Origin: Candidozyma auris
Lineage: Eukaryota; Ascomycota; Pichiomycetes; Serinales; Metschnikowiaceae
Assembly (NCBI RefSeq): GCF_003013715.1
Contig: NC_072815.1
Coordinates: 62,001-126,000 of the forward strand
Length of the DNA: 64,000 bases
Direction of reading: 5' to 3'
Shown: in pieces, positions 10,565-21,310 of the stretch
Layout of the letters: the number at the start of each line of letters is the position of its first letter
How positions within the stretch are numbered: position 1 is the first letter of the stretch
Position numbers and translations under genes: made by a program
Notes under the pieces: model-generated
Databases searched by the model: none
Seen by the model: only the letters and a program-made list of their open reading frames with translations
Told to the model about the DNA's origin: nothing

Positions 10565-11452
10565 ATGTCTGAATTGTCTCATCCCTCAATCAAAGATGGT
10601 TGGTTCGCCGAAATCAGCGACACCATGTGGCCCGGCTCTGCCATGTCCTTGAGAGTGGAAAAGGTCTTGTACGCTCAGAAGTCCAAATACCAGGACGTTC
10701 TCGTTTTCAAGTCGACAGACTACGGCAACGTACTCGTGTTGGACAACTGCATCCAGGTCACCGAGCGTGACGAGTACTCGTACCAGGAGATGATCACCCA
10801 CTTGGCCATGAACTCCCACCCAAACCCCAAGAAGGCGTTGGTGATTGGTGGTGGAGACGGTGGTGTGTTGAGAGAGATCTTGAAACACTCGACCATCGAG
10901 GAGGCGTGGTTGTGTGACATTGACGAAGCGGTCATTGAGGTTTCCAAGAAATACTTGCCAGGAATGTCCAAGTCGTACGAGGACCCTAGAACTAAGGTTC
11001 ACATTGGCGACGGCTTCAAGTTTTTGGAGGACTACAAGAACACTTTCGATGTCATCATCACTGACTCGTCGGACCCTGAGGGCCCTGCAGAGTCTCTTTT
11101 CCAGAAGCCTTACTTCGAGTTGTTGAAGGGCGCCTTGACCGAGAAGGGTGTTATCACCACCCAGGCTGAGAGCATCTGGTTGCACATGGACATCATCTCC
11201 AAGTTGAAGAAAGACTGCAAGCAGATTTTCCCCGTGGCTGAGTATGCCTATACCTCGATCCCAACGTACCCCTCTGGTACCATTGGGTTCATGGTGTGCT
11301 CCAAGGACCCTAACGCCAATGTGAAGAAGCCCTTGAGGTTTGAGTGGGACGACAAGTTTGTCGATGAGAACTTGAAGTATTACAACGCCAAGGTGCACGA
11401 GGCCTCCTTTGTGTTGCCTCAGTGGGCCGACAAGAGGTTGAATAGAGAGTAA
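10565..11452 (+). CDS. SPE3: Spermidine synthase
   Basis: The enzyme moves an aminopropyl group from decarboxylated S-adenosylmethionine to putrescine, giving spermidine, in the cytosol. The product has 295 residues, the usual yeast length. It starts with the conserved [18 protein letters not shown] segment. The cofactor loop GGGDGG is at residues 95-100 and the catalytic ITDSSDP at about 165-171. The C-terminal part has the [19 protein letters not shown] block typical of the family. The start AAAATGTCT is the only reasonable ATG. Spermine synthase is a close paralogue in yeasts, but the full-length match to the SPE3 pattern makes that less likely. Confidence 0.95.
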   Translation: MSELSHPSIKDGWFAEISDTMWPGSAMSLRVEKVLYAQKSKYQDVLVFKSTDYGNVLVLDNCIQVTERDEYSYQEMITHLAMNSHPNPKKALVIGGGDGGVLREILKHSTIEEAWLCDIDEAVIEVSKKYLPGMSKSYEDPRTKVHIGDGFKFLEDYKNTFDVIITDSSDPEGPAESLFQKPYFELLKGALTEKGVITTQAESIWLHMDIISKLKKDCKQIFPVAEYAYTSIPTYPSGTIGFMVCSKDPNANVKKPLRFEWDDKFVDENLKYYNAKVHEASFVLPQWADKRLNRE

Positions 11453-11575
11453 CCACGATGTTTACCGTAAATTGCCCATAGTATCCATGAAAGTGTACAT
11501 GTATTGTGTAGTACTTCTTTTTGCAACCATTAGTGCGCAGTATCAACCCCAGACTCTCACTCAGCAACTCTCCCC

Positions 11576-12752
11576 ATGGCAGTACAAAACGGGATCTCTC
11601 CTGAACAAAGGGCCCGAATCGTATGTATAACGACATTTCTATTTTTACTTTCTTTCTCTCACTAACAAATAGGAAGCAAATCGACAGAAGGCATTGGAGA
11701 GACTCCAGCAAAGAAGAGGTGGCGACGCTGGTGCATCGCAGCCATCTAACTCATCGGCAGCCGCCCAGGCCAGTTTTCAGAACAGACACAAAGATGCTCC
11801 TGGATCGGCGGCTCCTTCACGAGTGATCCTTCCACTTCCGAGAACAGAGCTCACGCCTGAGCAAAAAAAGCGTATTCAACAAAACAGAGAACGTGCGGTA
11901 GCTTTACAGAAGGAGCGGCAAAGACAGTATAGAGACGCCACCGCAGAAAGTGACATTGGGCTGTTCAAGACAGAGAGAGAACGAAAAAAGGTGAAGCTAG
12001 AGCAACAGTATCAGCCGCCGTCGATTCGAAAACAGGATTATATCGAGTATGACTTCTCCACCATGAAAGATAGCAAGGGAGGGTTTCTTGAAGATTCGGA
12101 AAAAAACGGTCTTAAGGGCGTAGAAGAGGAACCGGAGTCGCTTCAGCAGTGGAAAGAAAGACAAAAAAAGGAGCACTTGGTGAAGGATCTAGCGCCGCCT
12201 CTTGATTTGGCGAACGCACCCAAGTGCTTTGAGTGTGGTTCCTTGGAAATCGATCCAAATTTGTATTCGAATTTCCGTGAGGTGAGAGTGTGTCGGCGGT
12301 GCCAAAAGGAAAAGCAAGACAAATACTCTTTATTGACGAAGACGGAGTGTAAAGAGGACTATCTCTTGACGGATCCCGAGCTTCAAGATACGGGGCTCCT
12401 TCCGAGAATTGAAAAGCCCAACCCGCATGGGTTTCTGCGTATGCAGCTATTTCTTCGTTTTCAAGTCGAGGAATTTGCCTGGAAGAAATGGGGGTCGCCA
12501 GAGGGGCTAGATAAGGAGTGGGAGAGGAGAGAGACGATGCGTCTTGAAAGACGAGAGAAGCGGTATCAAGACAAGCTCAAGGAGATGAGAAAGAAAACAA
12601 GAGCAGAAGAATATACGAGGAAGCTCCGAAATGGAATGTCGCTTGGAGAAAGACATGTTCACAGTTGGTCAGAGCCGATTTCTGCTGGAGGAAACATCGT
12701 GAGGCGACGGTGCATCGATTGCGGCATCGAGACCGAGGAGGTGATGATATAG
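11576..12752 (+). CDS. RAD14: XPA-family DNA damage recognition protein, one intron
   Basis: Rad14 verifies lesions in nucleotide excision repair. The gene is spliced: exon 1 is 11576-11620 (15 codons, MAVQNGISPEQRARI), the intron is 11621-11672 (starts GTATGT, contains ACTAAC, ends AATAG), and exon 2 is 11673-12752. Splicing joins SPEQRARI to EANRQKALERL, which matches the start of known Rad14 (TPEQKAKLEANRK type). This supports the intron over the unspliced ATG at 11694. The product is 374 residues. The zinc finger is C200-x2-C203-x18-C222-x2-C225, followed by the conserved LLTKTECKEDYLLTDPEL block and a basic helical end. The C-terminus RRRCIDCGIETEEVMI is also family-typical. Confidence 0.93.
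11621..11672 (+). other. RAD14 intron, 52 nt, phase 0
   Basis: Starts GTATGT, branch site ACTAAC at 11661-11666, 3' splice site AATAG six bases later. The short branch-to-acceptor distance is shared with the CRN1 and RVB2 introns in this window. Confidence 0.9.
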
Positions 12753-13082
12753 ACGGTCAGGATTGAGCTGTAGATAGGTCGAGATGGGATGTTGCAGGTG
12801 TGAGGTAGACGTATATCGAGCCATGGACTTGGAGGTAGTTTTTGAACTTTTCAACGGTTGTGATTTGAGGTCGACTTTTCTTGCCACAATTAGCCAAAAA
12901 TTTCTATAGCTGTTTTATAGATCAAATGAAAAATAGGGGGGTTTTCAGCAGGCGTTGTGACTGGCAAACTGCATCATCTCAGAGGGCTCATCAAGCTCAC
13001 TTCAAGCAGTTAAGGTTATTTCATAGGCACAAGCCAGAGACAATTCTAATACGTGCTCTTATGTGTGAGCAGAAAAAAAAAG

Positions 13083-13111
13083 GAACGTTTCGTCAAATAA
13101 ATGAAACGTTC
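13083..13111. repeat. Inverted repeat, 9-bp arms, 11-bp spacer
   Basis: GAACGTTTC at 13083-13091 and its exact reverse complement GAAACGTTC at 13103-13111, upstream of HSP90 by about 440 bp. It includes GAA and TTC triplets but not at the 5-bp spacing of a classical heat-shock element. Confidence 0.7.
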
Positions 13112-13204
13112 ATAATATCTGAGTATACAAAAGTCTAAACGCCATCATGTTCCCTACAACGAAATCATCTCGACTTTCTTCTACATTGGTCTGGTTCATC
13201 TTTT

Positions 13205-13212
13205 CGCAGCCA
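13205..13212 (+). promoter_or_regulatory. YGCAGCCA element upstream of HSP90
   Basis: Context ATCTTTTCGCAGCCATTATT, 338 bp before the HSP90 ATG. One of about 13 copies of this motif in the non-coding DNA of the window; function unknown. Confidence 0.5.
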
Positions 13213-13347
13213 TTATTTAGAAATAACCACTCGACCTTAGAGGCACCTTCACCATCATAATGAAGATCTCATACTTGAAGAACGCCGATTTCACCTCAGT
13301 CCATCTCCAATTTCACATTTTTCTCAATTTCTGCCGCCGCCTCCGTG

Positions 13348-13360
13348 GAATCCTCTGGAA
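13348..13360 (+). promoter_or_regulatory. Possible heat-shock element of HSP90
   Basis: GAA, then CTC (one mismatch to TTC), then GAA, at exact 5-bp spacing, 190 bp upstream of the HSP90 ATG. Hsf1 binds arrays of nGAAn units. The array is short, so this is tentative. Confidence 0.35.
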
Positions 13361-13485
13361 CAAGCGGTCGTCTATTTTCATAGAAGGCCCTGCCTGCACC
13401 TCACCTGGCCCATATTGAGCCCATGGAAGGTTATGGAATCTTTGTCGCCGCGCTCGCTACAGCACCACGCATCTTTTTTTGCAAC

Positions 13486-13493
13486 TATATATA
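13486..13493 (+). promoter_or_regulatory. TATA box of HSP90
   Basis: TATATATA 58 bp upstream of the ATG at 13551. Confidence 0.6.
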
Positions 13494-13550
13494 TTGCTCG
13501 GTCCCTTCACTTTTGATCTTCTTCAATCCCCATACTCATAGTCAAGCAGC

Positions 13551-15677
13551 ATGCCCGAGAAGGTTGAAACGCACGAGTTTACCGCTGAGATCTCTCAGTT
13601 GATGTCTCTCATCATCAACACCGTCTACTCCAACAAGGAGATCTTCTTGAGAGAGTTGATCTCCAACGCTTCCGATGCGTTGGACAAGATCAGATACCAG
13701 GCCTTGTCTGACCCATCGCAGTTGGAGACAGAGCCAGAGTTGTTCATTAGACTCACCCCAAAGCCAGAGGGTAAGGTGTTGGAGATTAGAGACTCCGGTA
13801 TCGGTATGACCAAGACCGACTTGATCAACAACTTGGGTACCATTGCCAAGTCCGGTACTAAGGCTTTCATGGAGGCTCTTTCCGCTGGTGCCGATGTCTC
13901 GATGATTGGTCAGTTCGGTGTTGGTTTCTACTCTCTTTTCTTGGTTGCCGACCACGTCCAGGTCATCTCTAAGCACAACGACGATGAGCAGTACGTGTGG
14001 GAGTCCAACGCCGGTGGTAAGTTCACTATCACTTTGGATGAGACCAACGAGAGAATCAAGCGTGGTACCATCATCAGGTTGTTCCTCAAGGAGGACCAGT
14101 TGGAGTACTTGGAGGAGAAGAGAATCAAGGAGGTCGTCAAGAGACACTCTGAGTTTGTTTCCTACCCAATCCAGTTGGTTGTGAAGAAGGAAGTCGAGAA
14201 GGAGGTCCCAGTTGAGGAGGACGAGAAGAAGGAGGATGAGGAAAAGAAGGAAGACGAGGACGACAAGAAGCCTAAGTTGGAGGAGGTCGAGGACGAGGAC
14301 GAAAAGAAGGAAAAGACCAAGAAGGTCAAGGAGGAGGTCACCGAGACTGAGGAATTGAACAAGACCAAGCCTTTGTGGACCAGAAACCCAAATGACGTGT
14401 CCAAGGAGGAATACAACGCTTTCTACAAGTCCATCTCCAACGACTGGGAGGACCCATTGGCTGTCAAGCACTTCTCTGTCGAGGGTCAATTGGAATTCAA
14501 GGCTATCTTGTTCGTTCCAAAGAGAGCTCCATTCGACGCTTTTGAGTCTAAGAAGAAGAAGAACAACATCAAATTGTACGTGCGTCGTGTTTTCATCACC
14601 GATGATGCAGAGGAGTTGATTCCAGAATGGTTGTCTTTCGTCAAGGGTGTTGTGGACTCTGAGGACTTGCCATTGAACTTGTCCAGAGAGATGTTACAGC
14701 AGAACAAGATCATGAAGGTGATCAGAAAGAACATTGTCAAGAAGTTGATCGAGACTTTCAACGAGATTGCCGAGGACTCCGAGCAGTTCGAGAAGTTCTA
14801 CTCTGCTTTCTCCAAGAACATCAAGTTGGGTATCCACGAGGACCAGCAGAACAGACCAGCCTTGGCCAAGTTGTTGAGATTCTACTCAACCAAGTCCACC
14901 GAGGAGTACACCTCATTGTCCGACTACGTCACTCGTATGCCTGAGCACCAGAAGAACATCTACTACATTACTGGTGAGTCCATCAAGGCTGTTGAGAAGT
15001 CTCCATTCTTGGATGCCCTCAAGGCCAAGAACTTCGAGGTTTTGTTCCTTGTTGACCCAATTGACGAATACGCTATGACTCAGTTGAAGGAATTCGAGGA
15101 CAAGAAGTTGGTCGACATCACCAAGGATTTCGAGTTGGAAGAAACCGAGGAGGAGAAGAAGCAGAGAGAGAAGGAGATTGAGGAGTTCGAGCCATTGACC
15201 AAGTCCTTGAAGGAGATCTTGGGTGACCAGGTTGAGAAGGTTGTTGTCTCTCACAAGTTGGTTGACGCCCCAGCTGCCATCAGAACCGGCCAGTTTGGTT
15301 GGTCCGCCAACATGGAGAGAATCATGAAGGCCCAGGCCTTGAGAGACACCACCATGTCCTCTTACATGTCCTCCAAGAAGACTTTCGAGATCTCTCCTAA
15401 GTCTCCAATCATCAAGGAGTTGAAGAAGAAGGTTGACGCTGACGGTGCTGAGGACAAGACAGTCAAGGATTTGACTACTTTGTTGTACGAGACCGCTTTG
15501 CTTACTTCTGGTTTTTCACTTGAGGAGCCATCTTCCTTCGCTCACAGAATCAACAGATTGATCTCTTTGGGTTTGAACATCGAGGATGACGAGCCTGAGA
15601 CCGCTGAAGTTGGCACTACCGCTACTGCCTCCACCGAGGAGCCAGCTGCCGAATCTGCTATGGAGGAGGTTGACTAA
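13551..15677 (+). CDS. HSP90: Cytosolic Hsp90 chaperone
   Basis: An ATP-dependent chaperone for kinases, receptors and other clients in the cytosol. The product has 708 residues. The N-terminal ATPase domain begins [19 protein letters not shown] and contains the [27 protein letters not shown] and GQFGVGFYS segments. A lysine- and glutamate-rich linker spans about residues 215-265. The middle domain holds [19 protein letters not shown], with the catalytic-loop arginine. The protein ends in MEEVD, the docking site for TPR co-chaperones, so it is the cytosolic form and not the ER or mitochondrial one. Codon use is strongly biased (TTG Leu, AGA Arg), as expected for an abundant protein. Confidence 0.98.
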   Translation: MPEKVETHEFTAEISQLMSLIINTVYSNKEIFLRELISNASDALDKIRYQALSDPSQLETEPELFIRLTPKPEGKVLEIRDSGIGMTKTDLINNLGTIAKSGTKAFMEALSAGADVSMIGQFGVGFYSLFLVADHVQVISKHNDDEQYVWESNAGGKFTITLDETNERIKRGTIIRLFLKEDQLEYLEEKRIKEVVKRHSEFVSYPIQLVVKKEVEKEVPVEEDEKKEDEEKKEDEDDKKPKLEEVEDEDEKKEKTKKVKEEVTETEELNKTKPLWTRNPNDVSKEEYNAFYKSISNDWEDPLAVKHFSVEGQLEFKAILFVPKRAPFDAFESKKKKNNIKLYVRRVFITDDAEELIPEWLSFVKGVVDSEDLPLNLSREMLQQNKIMKVIRKNIVKKLIETFNEIAEDSEQFEKFYSAFSKNIKLGIHEDQQNRPALAKLLRFYSTKSTEEYTSLSDYVTRMPEHQKNIYYITGESIKAVEKSPFLDALKAKNFEVLFLVDPIDEYAMTQLKEFEDKKLVDITKDFELEETEEEKKQREKEIEEFEPLTKSLKEILGDQVEKVVVSHKLVDAPAAIRTGQFGWSANMERIMKAQALRDTTMSSYMSSKKTFEISPKSPIIKELKKKVDADGAEDKTVKDLTTLLYETALLTSGFSLEEPSSFAHRINRLISLGLNIEDDEPETAEVGTTATASTEEPAAESAMEEVD

Positions 15678-15752
15678 ACGACGTAATGCTATCTTAATTC
15701 TATATATATTAACAAGGTACTAATTGGTTTGCAAACTTTGTAGGATGTAAAG

Positions 15753-18653
15753 TTACTCATCATTTGACATAAGCGCTTTGACAAGTTCGTCGATCGTTTC
15801 GAGGACAGTCTGAGCATGTTCTCTAGTAAGAAGATCAGAATCGTTTTCCTTGACGTAACGCAATACTGTTACCACTTTTTCTTCATAAGAAATTGGGAAT
15901 GGAACAGAATCTGACTTTGAAGTGCCAACAATCAAGTCATGGATAAGGACAATGGCCGAACGTCTCATGATGGCCTTCTCCTTATCACTTTCCAACTGAA
16001 GAATACCAATGGCACAGTCAAGTGCGTTCTCAAGATTGTCAAGGATGCCGATTGGATTAGTATTGCAGCACGTTCCTAGCAATGACATCGCAGACATTCT
16101 AAGTCTATCATCGACAACTGGCTCATCGTTAGAAGTTCTTCTGATTAATGACAAAGCGGCGTTCGAAACTTCTTTCGCTAGGTCGCCTATAAATGCCTCG
16201 TCTTGGTGTCGAATATACCTTAGTATGACTTCACCGATTCTTAATCGCTCATCAAGATCAGCCTTGTCTTCGCTCGTACCTGAATAGAGACTTAGTATAT
16301 GGGGTAACACCAGGGAAGCGTCCCAGTCAAGCAAACTATCGAGACCTTTGATAGCGTTAAGATAAATGAATGGCTCTGGGTCCTTGAGTTGGATAAGATG
16401 CAAATTGAGGGCGAACTCAAGGGTCAATACGGAACTGCGTTGCTCAACAAGCAGCCTGAGGAGATAGAGTCCATGTGCTCTGATAGGAACCAAGGGATCG
16501 TTGAGGTTCGTTATTGCACGAGTGAAAACCTTTTGATGTGCGTCTCTTTCATTCTTCACTGGCAGATCACCCGTCAACAAGAGGTCGATTCTCTGTGACA
16601 AGGACTGTGCTGTTGGAAGTGGAGATTCAACAAGAGTTTCCTTGATTTGCCGAAGTATGTTTTTGCAGGCATCATCGAGCAACTCTGATTGTGTCTCGGA
16701 GAGCACGGCTGAAAGAAGCTCAAGAGTGACGGTCATAATCTCACCTTCTCTCGACTCGCTTTCATCCTCATCATCGGAGTCAGCATCATTATCGTTGTCG
16801 ACCGAAGTATCTTTATGTTGAAGCACACTATGAATAAGGTCAAAGAGCTCCCCTGGAGACTCTGCAAGCGTCTCCTTAAAGTCGTTGGCCATACTCTCTA
16901 GGATCCGAAGATCAGCAAGCTTGAGGAAAGAGTTATCCTCGGCAAGTGACTGGGTATCCAGGTTGAGCCAGTTTTTCAAGAGGGACGTGAAGAGTCTCCT
17001 CACGGGCTCGTCATCAAGCTGCTTGACCAACTCAACAAAGTACTTGCACCCATTGTCAAGCGCTTTCACAAAGTCCAACACTTTTGTTTCGTTAGACGTT
17101 TCTGTGCTCAACTCTTCATCCTCATGACCAATCTCAACAAGAAGGTTTGGACCATAACGAAAGATCCAGCCCTCGCCACCAGTGCTAACAACGTTTCTTG
17201 CAATGAGCACAAGAGCATCCTGTAGAGCTAGGCTATCACTACCAATGCATGCTAAAAATCCCAAAATGATATTTTGGACAACTTCCCCGGACTTTTCATG
17301 ATTTTTCAAAAAAATATAGTACAGCCAAAGCGGCGCAAGTATGGGCATAAAAACGGTCAAGAGGAGAGGAACTGGAAGGCCTTTGGATGATAGGGATATG
17401 AGCACATTGATGTTGTTATTGAAAGCAGCCTCTGAAACAAGTACCAACTCTTTTCTTTCTTTAGTTTCAGGATTCAAATTCTTCCAAATCCGTTTAATGA
17501 TGAAGTCCTCGACAATCTTGGAATTCTTGTACCAGATTTTCTCGATGACATGAGCTGTACAGCTAGTGATGGTAGGTCTATTGATGTTCACTAGCAAATC
17601 ATAGCATTGATTTCCAATTGAGCTGAAGTATGCTTGACTGGTACAGTCCTTTGGTTTTTGAAGCACGATTTGGGCAACTTGATCAAGTTTCTCTACGCCG
17701 ATTTCCTCTTGATCTCTCAAACCGAGAACATACTCCATCAAAGTAAGTAGACCATCACCCTTTGGAGCTGAATAAGGAAGAGACTGAAGCTTTTGTAACA
17801 CGAAATTTTTGAAGTATCCTGGTGATGACGACAGTAGTAGAAGTGAGTAGTCCTGATAAAGCTCAAACGTAGAGGCTATTGATGTGACTCGAGAGAAGTC
17901 TCTCAATGCCTTTTGTTTAGTGGAATGATTAAAGTATGGAACGGTTGCTAGTGTGATAGCAACAGTAAGGAAATCAGAGTATCCGCTACCTTTCATCAAA
18001 AGTTGTTGAACATCCGAGGGCTCGAAGAATACTTGTGTAAGCTTCTCGTACACAAAAGTAAGCAAGCTTTCATGCTCTCTATGTCTCTCAGCATATGACT
18101 TGGCGCCCAAGGCAGGAGGTATATGGTCAACTTGGATAGGCTTGTAGATTGGCGTGCCAAAGTCCTTGAGTCTTCTTTTTTCAAGGGGGATACCAATTCT
18201 CAACGGCATAATGCACGGATAAATGCCCAAAATGATAATGACATTGACAAGCTTTGCGAAAGTCTTAATATCATGTAGAGATATCGAGAGGAGGTTCTTG
18301 TCGTTACTCTTTTCGTTTACCTTTAAAGAGAACTCTTTGGCCTCAATTAGGTAATCAAGAAGTTGACCCACCACTGCTTTGCGGATATCGGGAACATCCC
18401 TCTTACCAAACATGCTTTCGCCAAGCTGCTCAATTGATATATCCTCCAATTTAGGCTCCAATATCTTCTCTAGCTTTTGAAATAGAAGGTCGAGTTCGCT
18501 ATCACCCAAGTATTGCGGCTTATGCAAACCTTTACGTTCCGGATAGACCTCATCCCGAGATCTTTGAACTGTGGTAGTCTTCCTTGGCTCGAACGGGTTC
18601 TTTGTCACTTTAATTTGCCTCCCGTTCTCGTCTTCCTCTATCTTGGGTGCCAT
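15753..18653 (-). CDS. RTP1: RTP1/TANGO6-family protein, RNA polymerase II nuclear import factor
   Basis: The product has 966 residues, close to the 981 of S. cerevisiae Rtp1, which helps import assembled RNA polymerase II into the nucleus. It is mostly helical with HEAT/ARM-like repeats. The C-terminal third has the family pattern of a loop about LVPIRAHGLYLLRLLVE followed by a segment around residue 800 with FIYLNAIKGLDSLLDWD. An acidic stretch (SVDNDNDADSDDEDESE) divides the two halves. I recognise it from overall pattern and not from a diagnostic catalytic motif. It converges on HSP90, with only 75 bp between the two stop codons. Confidence 0.75.
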   Translation of the reverse strand: MAPKIEEDENGRQIKVTKNPFEPRKTTTVQRSRDEVYPERKGLHKPQYLGDSELDLLFQKLEKILEPKLEDISIEQLGESMFGKRDVPDIRKAVVGQLLDYLIEAKEFSLKVNEKSNDKNLLSISLHDIKTFAKLVNVIIILGIYPCIMPLRIGIPLEKRRLKDFGTPIYKPIQVDHIPPALGAKSYAERHREHESLLTFVYEKLTQVFFEPSDVQQLLMKGSGYSDFLTVAITLATVPYFNHSTKQKALRDFSRVTSIASTFELYQDYSLLLLSSSPGYFKNFVLQKLQSLPYSAPKGDGLLTLMEYVLGLRDQEEIGVEKLDQVAQIVLQKPKDCTSQAYFSSIGNQCYDLLVNINRPTITSCTAHVIEKIWYKNSKIVEDFIIKRIWKNLNPETKERKELVLVSEAAFNNNINVLISLSSKGLPVPLLLTVFMPILAPLWLYYIFLKNHEKSGEVVQNIILGFLACIGSDSLALQDALVLIARNVVSTGGEGWIFRYGPNLLVEIGHEDEELSTETSNETKVLDFVKALDNGCKYFVELVKQLDDEPVRRLFTSLLKNWLNLDTQSLAEDNSFLKLADLRILESMANDFKETLAESPGELFDLIHSVLQHKDTSVDNDNDADSDDEDESESREGEIMTVTLELLSAVLSETQSELLDDACKNILRQIKETLVESPLPTAQSLSQRIDLLLTGDLPVKNERDAHQKVFTRAITNLNDPLVPIRAHGLYLLRLLVEQRSSVLTLEFALNLHLIQLKDPEPFIYLNAIKGLDSLLDWDASLVLPHILSLYSGTSEDKADLDERLRIGEVILRYIRHQDEAFIGDLAKEVSNAALSLIRRTSNDEPVVDDRLRMSAMSLLGTCCNTNPIGILDNLENALDCAIGILQLESDKEKAIMRRSAIVLIHDLIVGTSKSDSVPFPISYEEKVVTVLRYVKENDSDLLTREHAQTVLETIDELVKALMSNDE

Positions 18654-18906
18654 ACTGATATGTGATATCAGGATGATGGATCAATGCCCTAATGCGAGTT
18701 ATGATAGCAACAGACAACTCCGAGGAGAATTTGAGTCAAGAAATCTGCTCCAATGTAAAGTTCTCTGAGGAATGTAGTGTTTTACGATTTTAGGCTTACT
18801 ATGTATGCTTCGTAGTACTGCGCACGAGAAGAGCATCGCATTTTGCAAATCCAGATCCACAATCCATAGAAGTACTCCCTAAAGATATATACATAATACC
18901 GTCATT

Positions 18907-19545
18907 ATGACAGTGACGTCCCTTTCACAGGAAGAGAAGGACGCCCTCATATACGACGCCAGAGAGGGCGATTTGGACTACCTTAAAGAGGTGTTCAGCA
19001 GCATAGTTCCAGGATCGTTGCTTCCTACAATTCAAGATGAGAACACATTAAGCACTCCAATTCATATGGCTGCCGCCAACGGGCACGTTGAAGTTGTCAA
19101 GTACCTTTTATCACTTTTACCAAAAGACGAGGCTGAAAAGTTGGCAAGCAGACAGAACGAAAGCGGTAATACCGCCTTGCACTGGGCAGCATACAACGGT
19201 CACTTGAAGGTGTGCCAGCTATTGACGCAGGAATATAACGTAGACGTCTATATCAAGAACGGCTCGGGACACGATGCCATTTACGAGGCCGAGGCCAACA
19301 ATCAGGAGGAAGTGGAGAACTGGCTCTTGAAGATGTTTGCTATCGAAGATAATGTTAAAGTGGAGGAGAAAGGTGAAGATACGAAAGTGACGTATACTCC
19401 AGGCAAGGAGTCGAAGGAGCTCGAGGAGCAGGCTCAGGAAGCCGTGAAAAAAGCCAGTGAAGAGAAGCAGCAGATGGAAGCGGTCAGTGAGAGCACTGAG
19501 AAGTTGAGCATCCAAAAGGATGAGTCCTCTTTGAATTCTAATTGA
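18907..19545 (+). CDS. YAR1: Ankyrin-repeat chaperone of ribosomal protein uS3
   Basis: The product has 212 residues, near the 200 of S. cerevisiae Yar1, which protects newly made Rps3 and takes it to the nucleus for 40S assembly. After an N-terminal helix (DALIYDAREGDLDYLKEVF) come two clear ankyrin repeats, TPIHMAAANGHVEVVKYLL and GNTALHWAAYNGHLKVCQLL, and then a third degenerate one. The C-terminal ~60 residues are charged, rich in Glu and Lys, and probably disordered. RTP1 lies divergent 250 bp upstream. Confidence 0.85.
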   Translation: MTVTSLSQEEKDALIYDAREGDLDYLKEVFSSIVPGSLLPTIQDENTLSTPIHMAAANGHVEVVKYLLSLLPKDEAEKLASRQNESGNTALHWAAYNGHLKVCQLLTQEYNVDVYIKNGSGHDAIYEAEANNQEEVENWLLKMFAIEDNVKVEEKGEDTKVTYTPGKESKELEEQAQEAVKKASEEKQQMEAVSESTEKLSIQKDESSLNSN

Positions 19546-20273
19546 ACTCTGTGGCGTTTTTTTTGTAATAAAGCAAGGCAATTTGGGCCAAGATGACTCA
19601 GCAGGGGTACGCCTCAAATGAGTAGTGCTATTCTATAGACACACATTCACAATATTTGCAATAATAATATGGTGTACAAAGCAGTCGAAATTATGCCAGC
19701 CTCTCTTGAAGTGTCCTGAGCTCGAACGTGAGTCTTCATGTGTATTTTAGCTGAACAAACGGTTGTGGTAAATTACATACAGCTGACGTCAGGTTCCAGA
19801 AGTGATTTTTCGCAGCCATTTATCTAGCACCATGTATGAACCACAACATCGATTGCGGACATTTGTGCAACGGGATTAGATTTTTCAATTGTTCTTTGAG
19901 CGCGAGCTTCTTCAACACTGTCTAGACGATTTTCCAGAATACTCTTTTTAATCAGATCGAATACATCCATTTTCTCCATGTACTGAACACAGCTCACCAA
20001 ACACCAATAGTCCGATATCCCCAACCTTGTCGATTTTTACATGTAAACTATATCCTTCTCGACCTCAGAATCAGCCCAGAGAACTTTTCATCCCCTTTTC
20101 CTTCTTCTTCTTTAATTTTTTTTCTTTTTTTCTTTTTTTTTCCTTTTTTCGAAGAGTTTCATTTCATCATCTACCCCAGTGAGTACTTCAGTCGTGCGCG
20201 CCCAAGATAGTCAGAAAAAAGACTATGGAAAAATTTCCAGTAAGCACCCTCATTACTGAATTCAACTGGCACT
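19546..20273. other. Intergenic region between YAR1 and SUI3
   Basis: Contains one CGCAGCCATT element at 19811 and a 60-bp pyrimidine-rich tract at about 20097-20153 upstream of SUI3, a likely nucleosome-free promoter feature. A 51-codon minus-strand frame near 19824-19976 uses CTG twice and has no family, so I do not call it. Confidence 0.55.
19811..19818 (+). promoter_or_regulatory. YGCAGCCA element upstream of SUI3
   Basis: Context GATTTTTCGCAGCCATTTAT, almost the same as the HSP90 copy, 456 bp before the SUI3 ATG. Confidence 0.45.
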
Positions 20274-21116
20274 ATGAGTGACTTAGGGTTTGATCCAAGC
20301 TTGAAAAAGAAAAAGAAGTCAAAGAAGCCCATTGAAGGTGGGGAGGGCGCCAGCCCCTCGCCCGCGGCATCCGACTTGGACGATATGTTCGCTGGATTGA
20401 AGAAGAAGAAAAAGTCCAAGAAGACCGAGGAGAATGGCGACTCTGCCGCCTCTCCCTCAGTAGACAGTGTGACAGCGTCGTTCGACGACTTGGGATTGAA
20501 AAAGAAAAAGAAGAAGTCTATCAAGGCCTCAACCGCCAGCGATTTCGAGCAGGCGTTGGAGAAAGCAGGCCTTGACGATGTCAGTGGCACTGCTGCTTCC
20601 CAGGACGACAAACAGCTACCAGTACAGACTACGTTGGGCTTACCATACGATTTCCTTTTGTCTAGATTCTTCACCATCTTGAAAGAGAAAAACCCAGAGT
20701 TGGCTGGCGACAGAAGCGGGCCAAAGTTCAGAATCCCTCCGCCAGTGTGTCAAAGAGAAGGTTCAAAGAAGACCTTATTTGCCAACGTTCAGGAGATTGC
20801 TACCGTTTTACAAAGAAACCCAGAGCACCTCATCCAGTTTTTGTTTGCCGAGTTGGGTACCTCTGGTTCCATCGATGGTGAGAAGAGACTAGTGTTAAAG
20901 GGTAAGTTCCAGCCCAAGCAAATGGAGTCTGTCTTGAGAAGATACATCATCGAGTACGTGACATGCAAGACTTGTAAGTCGATGAACACTGAATTGAAGA
21001 GAGAGTCTGCCAACAGATTGCATTTCTTGAGCTGCAAAGCGTGTGGCTCCACTAGATCCGTGTCGAGTATCAAGACTGGTTTCCAGGCCCAGATCGGCAG
21101 AAGAAAGAGAATGTAA
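20274..21116 (+). CDS. SUI3: Translation initiation factor eIF2 subunit beta
   Basis: eIF2-beta is part of the GTP-binding complex that brings initiator tRNA to the 40S subunit. The product has 280 residues. Three lysine blocks, at about residues 11-18, 43-50 and 76-81, are the known docking sites for eIF5 and eIF2B-epsilon. The C-terminal half is the conserved eIF2B/eIF5 fold. It ends in a zinc finger with Cys231, Cys234, Cys254 and Cys257 followed by a basic tail GRRKRM. Mutations in this finger give the Sui- phenotype in S. cerevisiae. The start at 20274 is the first ATG of the frame. Confidence 0.97.
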   Translation: MSDLGFDPSLKKKKKSKKPIEGGEGASPSPAASDLDDMFAGLKKKKKSKKTEENGDSAASPSVDSVTASFDDLGLKKKKKKSIKASTASDFEQALEKAGLDDVSGTAASQDDKQLPVQTTLGLPYDFLLSRFFTILKEKNPELAGDRSGPKFRIPPPVCQREGSKKTLFANVQEIATVLQRNPEHLIQFLFAELGTSGSIDGEKRLVLKGKFQPKQMESVLRRYIIEYVTCKTCKSMNTELKRESANRLHFLSCKACGSTRSVSSIKTGFQAQIGRRKRM

Positions 21117-21310
21117 GGAGAGCACTGCTTAATATGCTTGCATTTACCAAATATTTTCATCTAGAACTCATGCCACGGGATTTGTTATCAGTGTGGACGC
21201 CGCCTCGAGGACATCCCATAATGCATTTATTGATACCCTGTGCCATGTGTTGTGTATAGTATAAAACATCATCATTCATCGAACTAACTGCACGTAATAA
21301 AACGCATTGA

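Larger units (their letters stand above)
12753..13550. other. HSP90 promoter region
   Basis: The 800 bp between RAD14 and HSP90 hold a perfect 9-bp inverted repeat (13083-13091 and 13103-13111), one CGCAGCCATT element (13205), a possible heat-shock element (13348-13360) and a TATA box (13486). Open frames here are short and show no family. Confidence 0.6.

Noticed and set aside
19824..20024. Small minus-strand frame between YAR1 and SUI3
   Set aside because: Starts with TTG in the long version; the ATG version is 51 codons with two CTG codons and no family.
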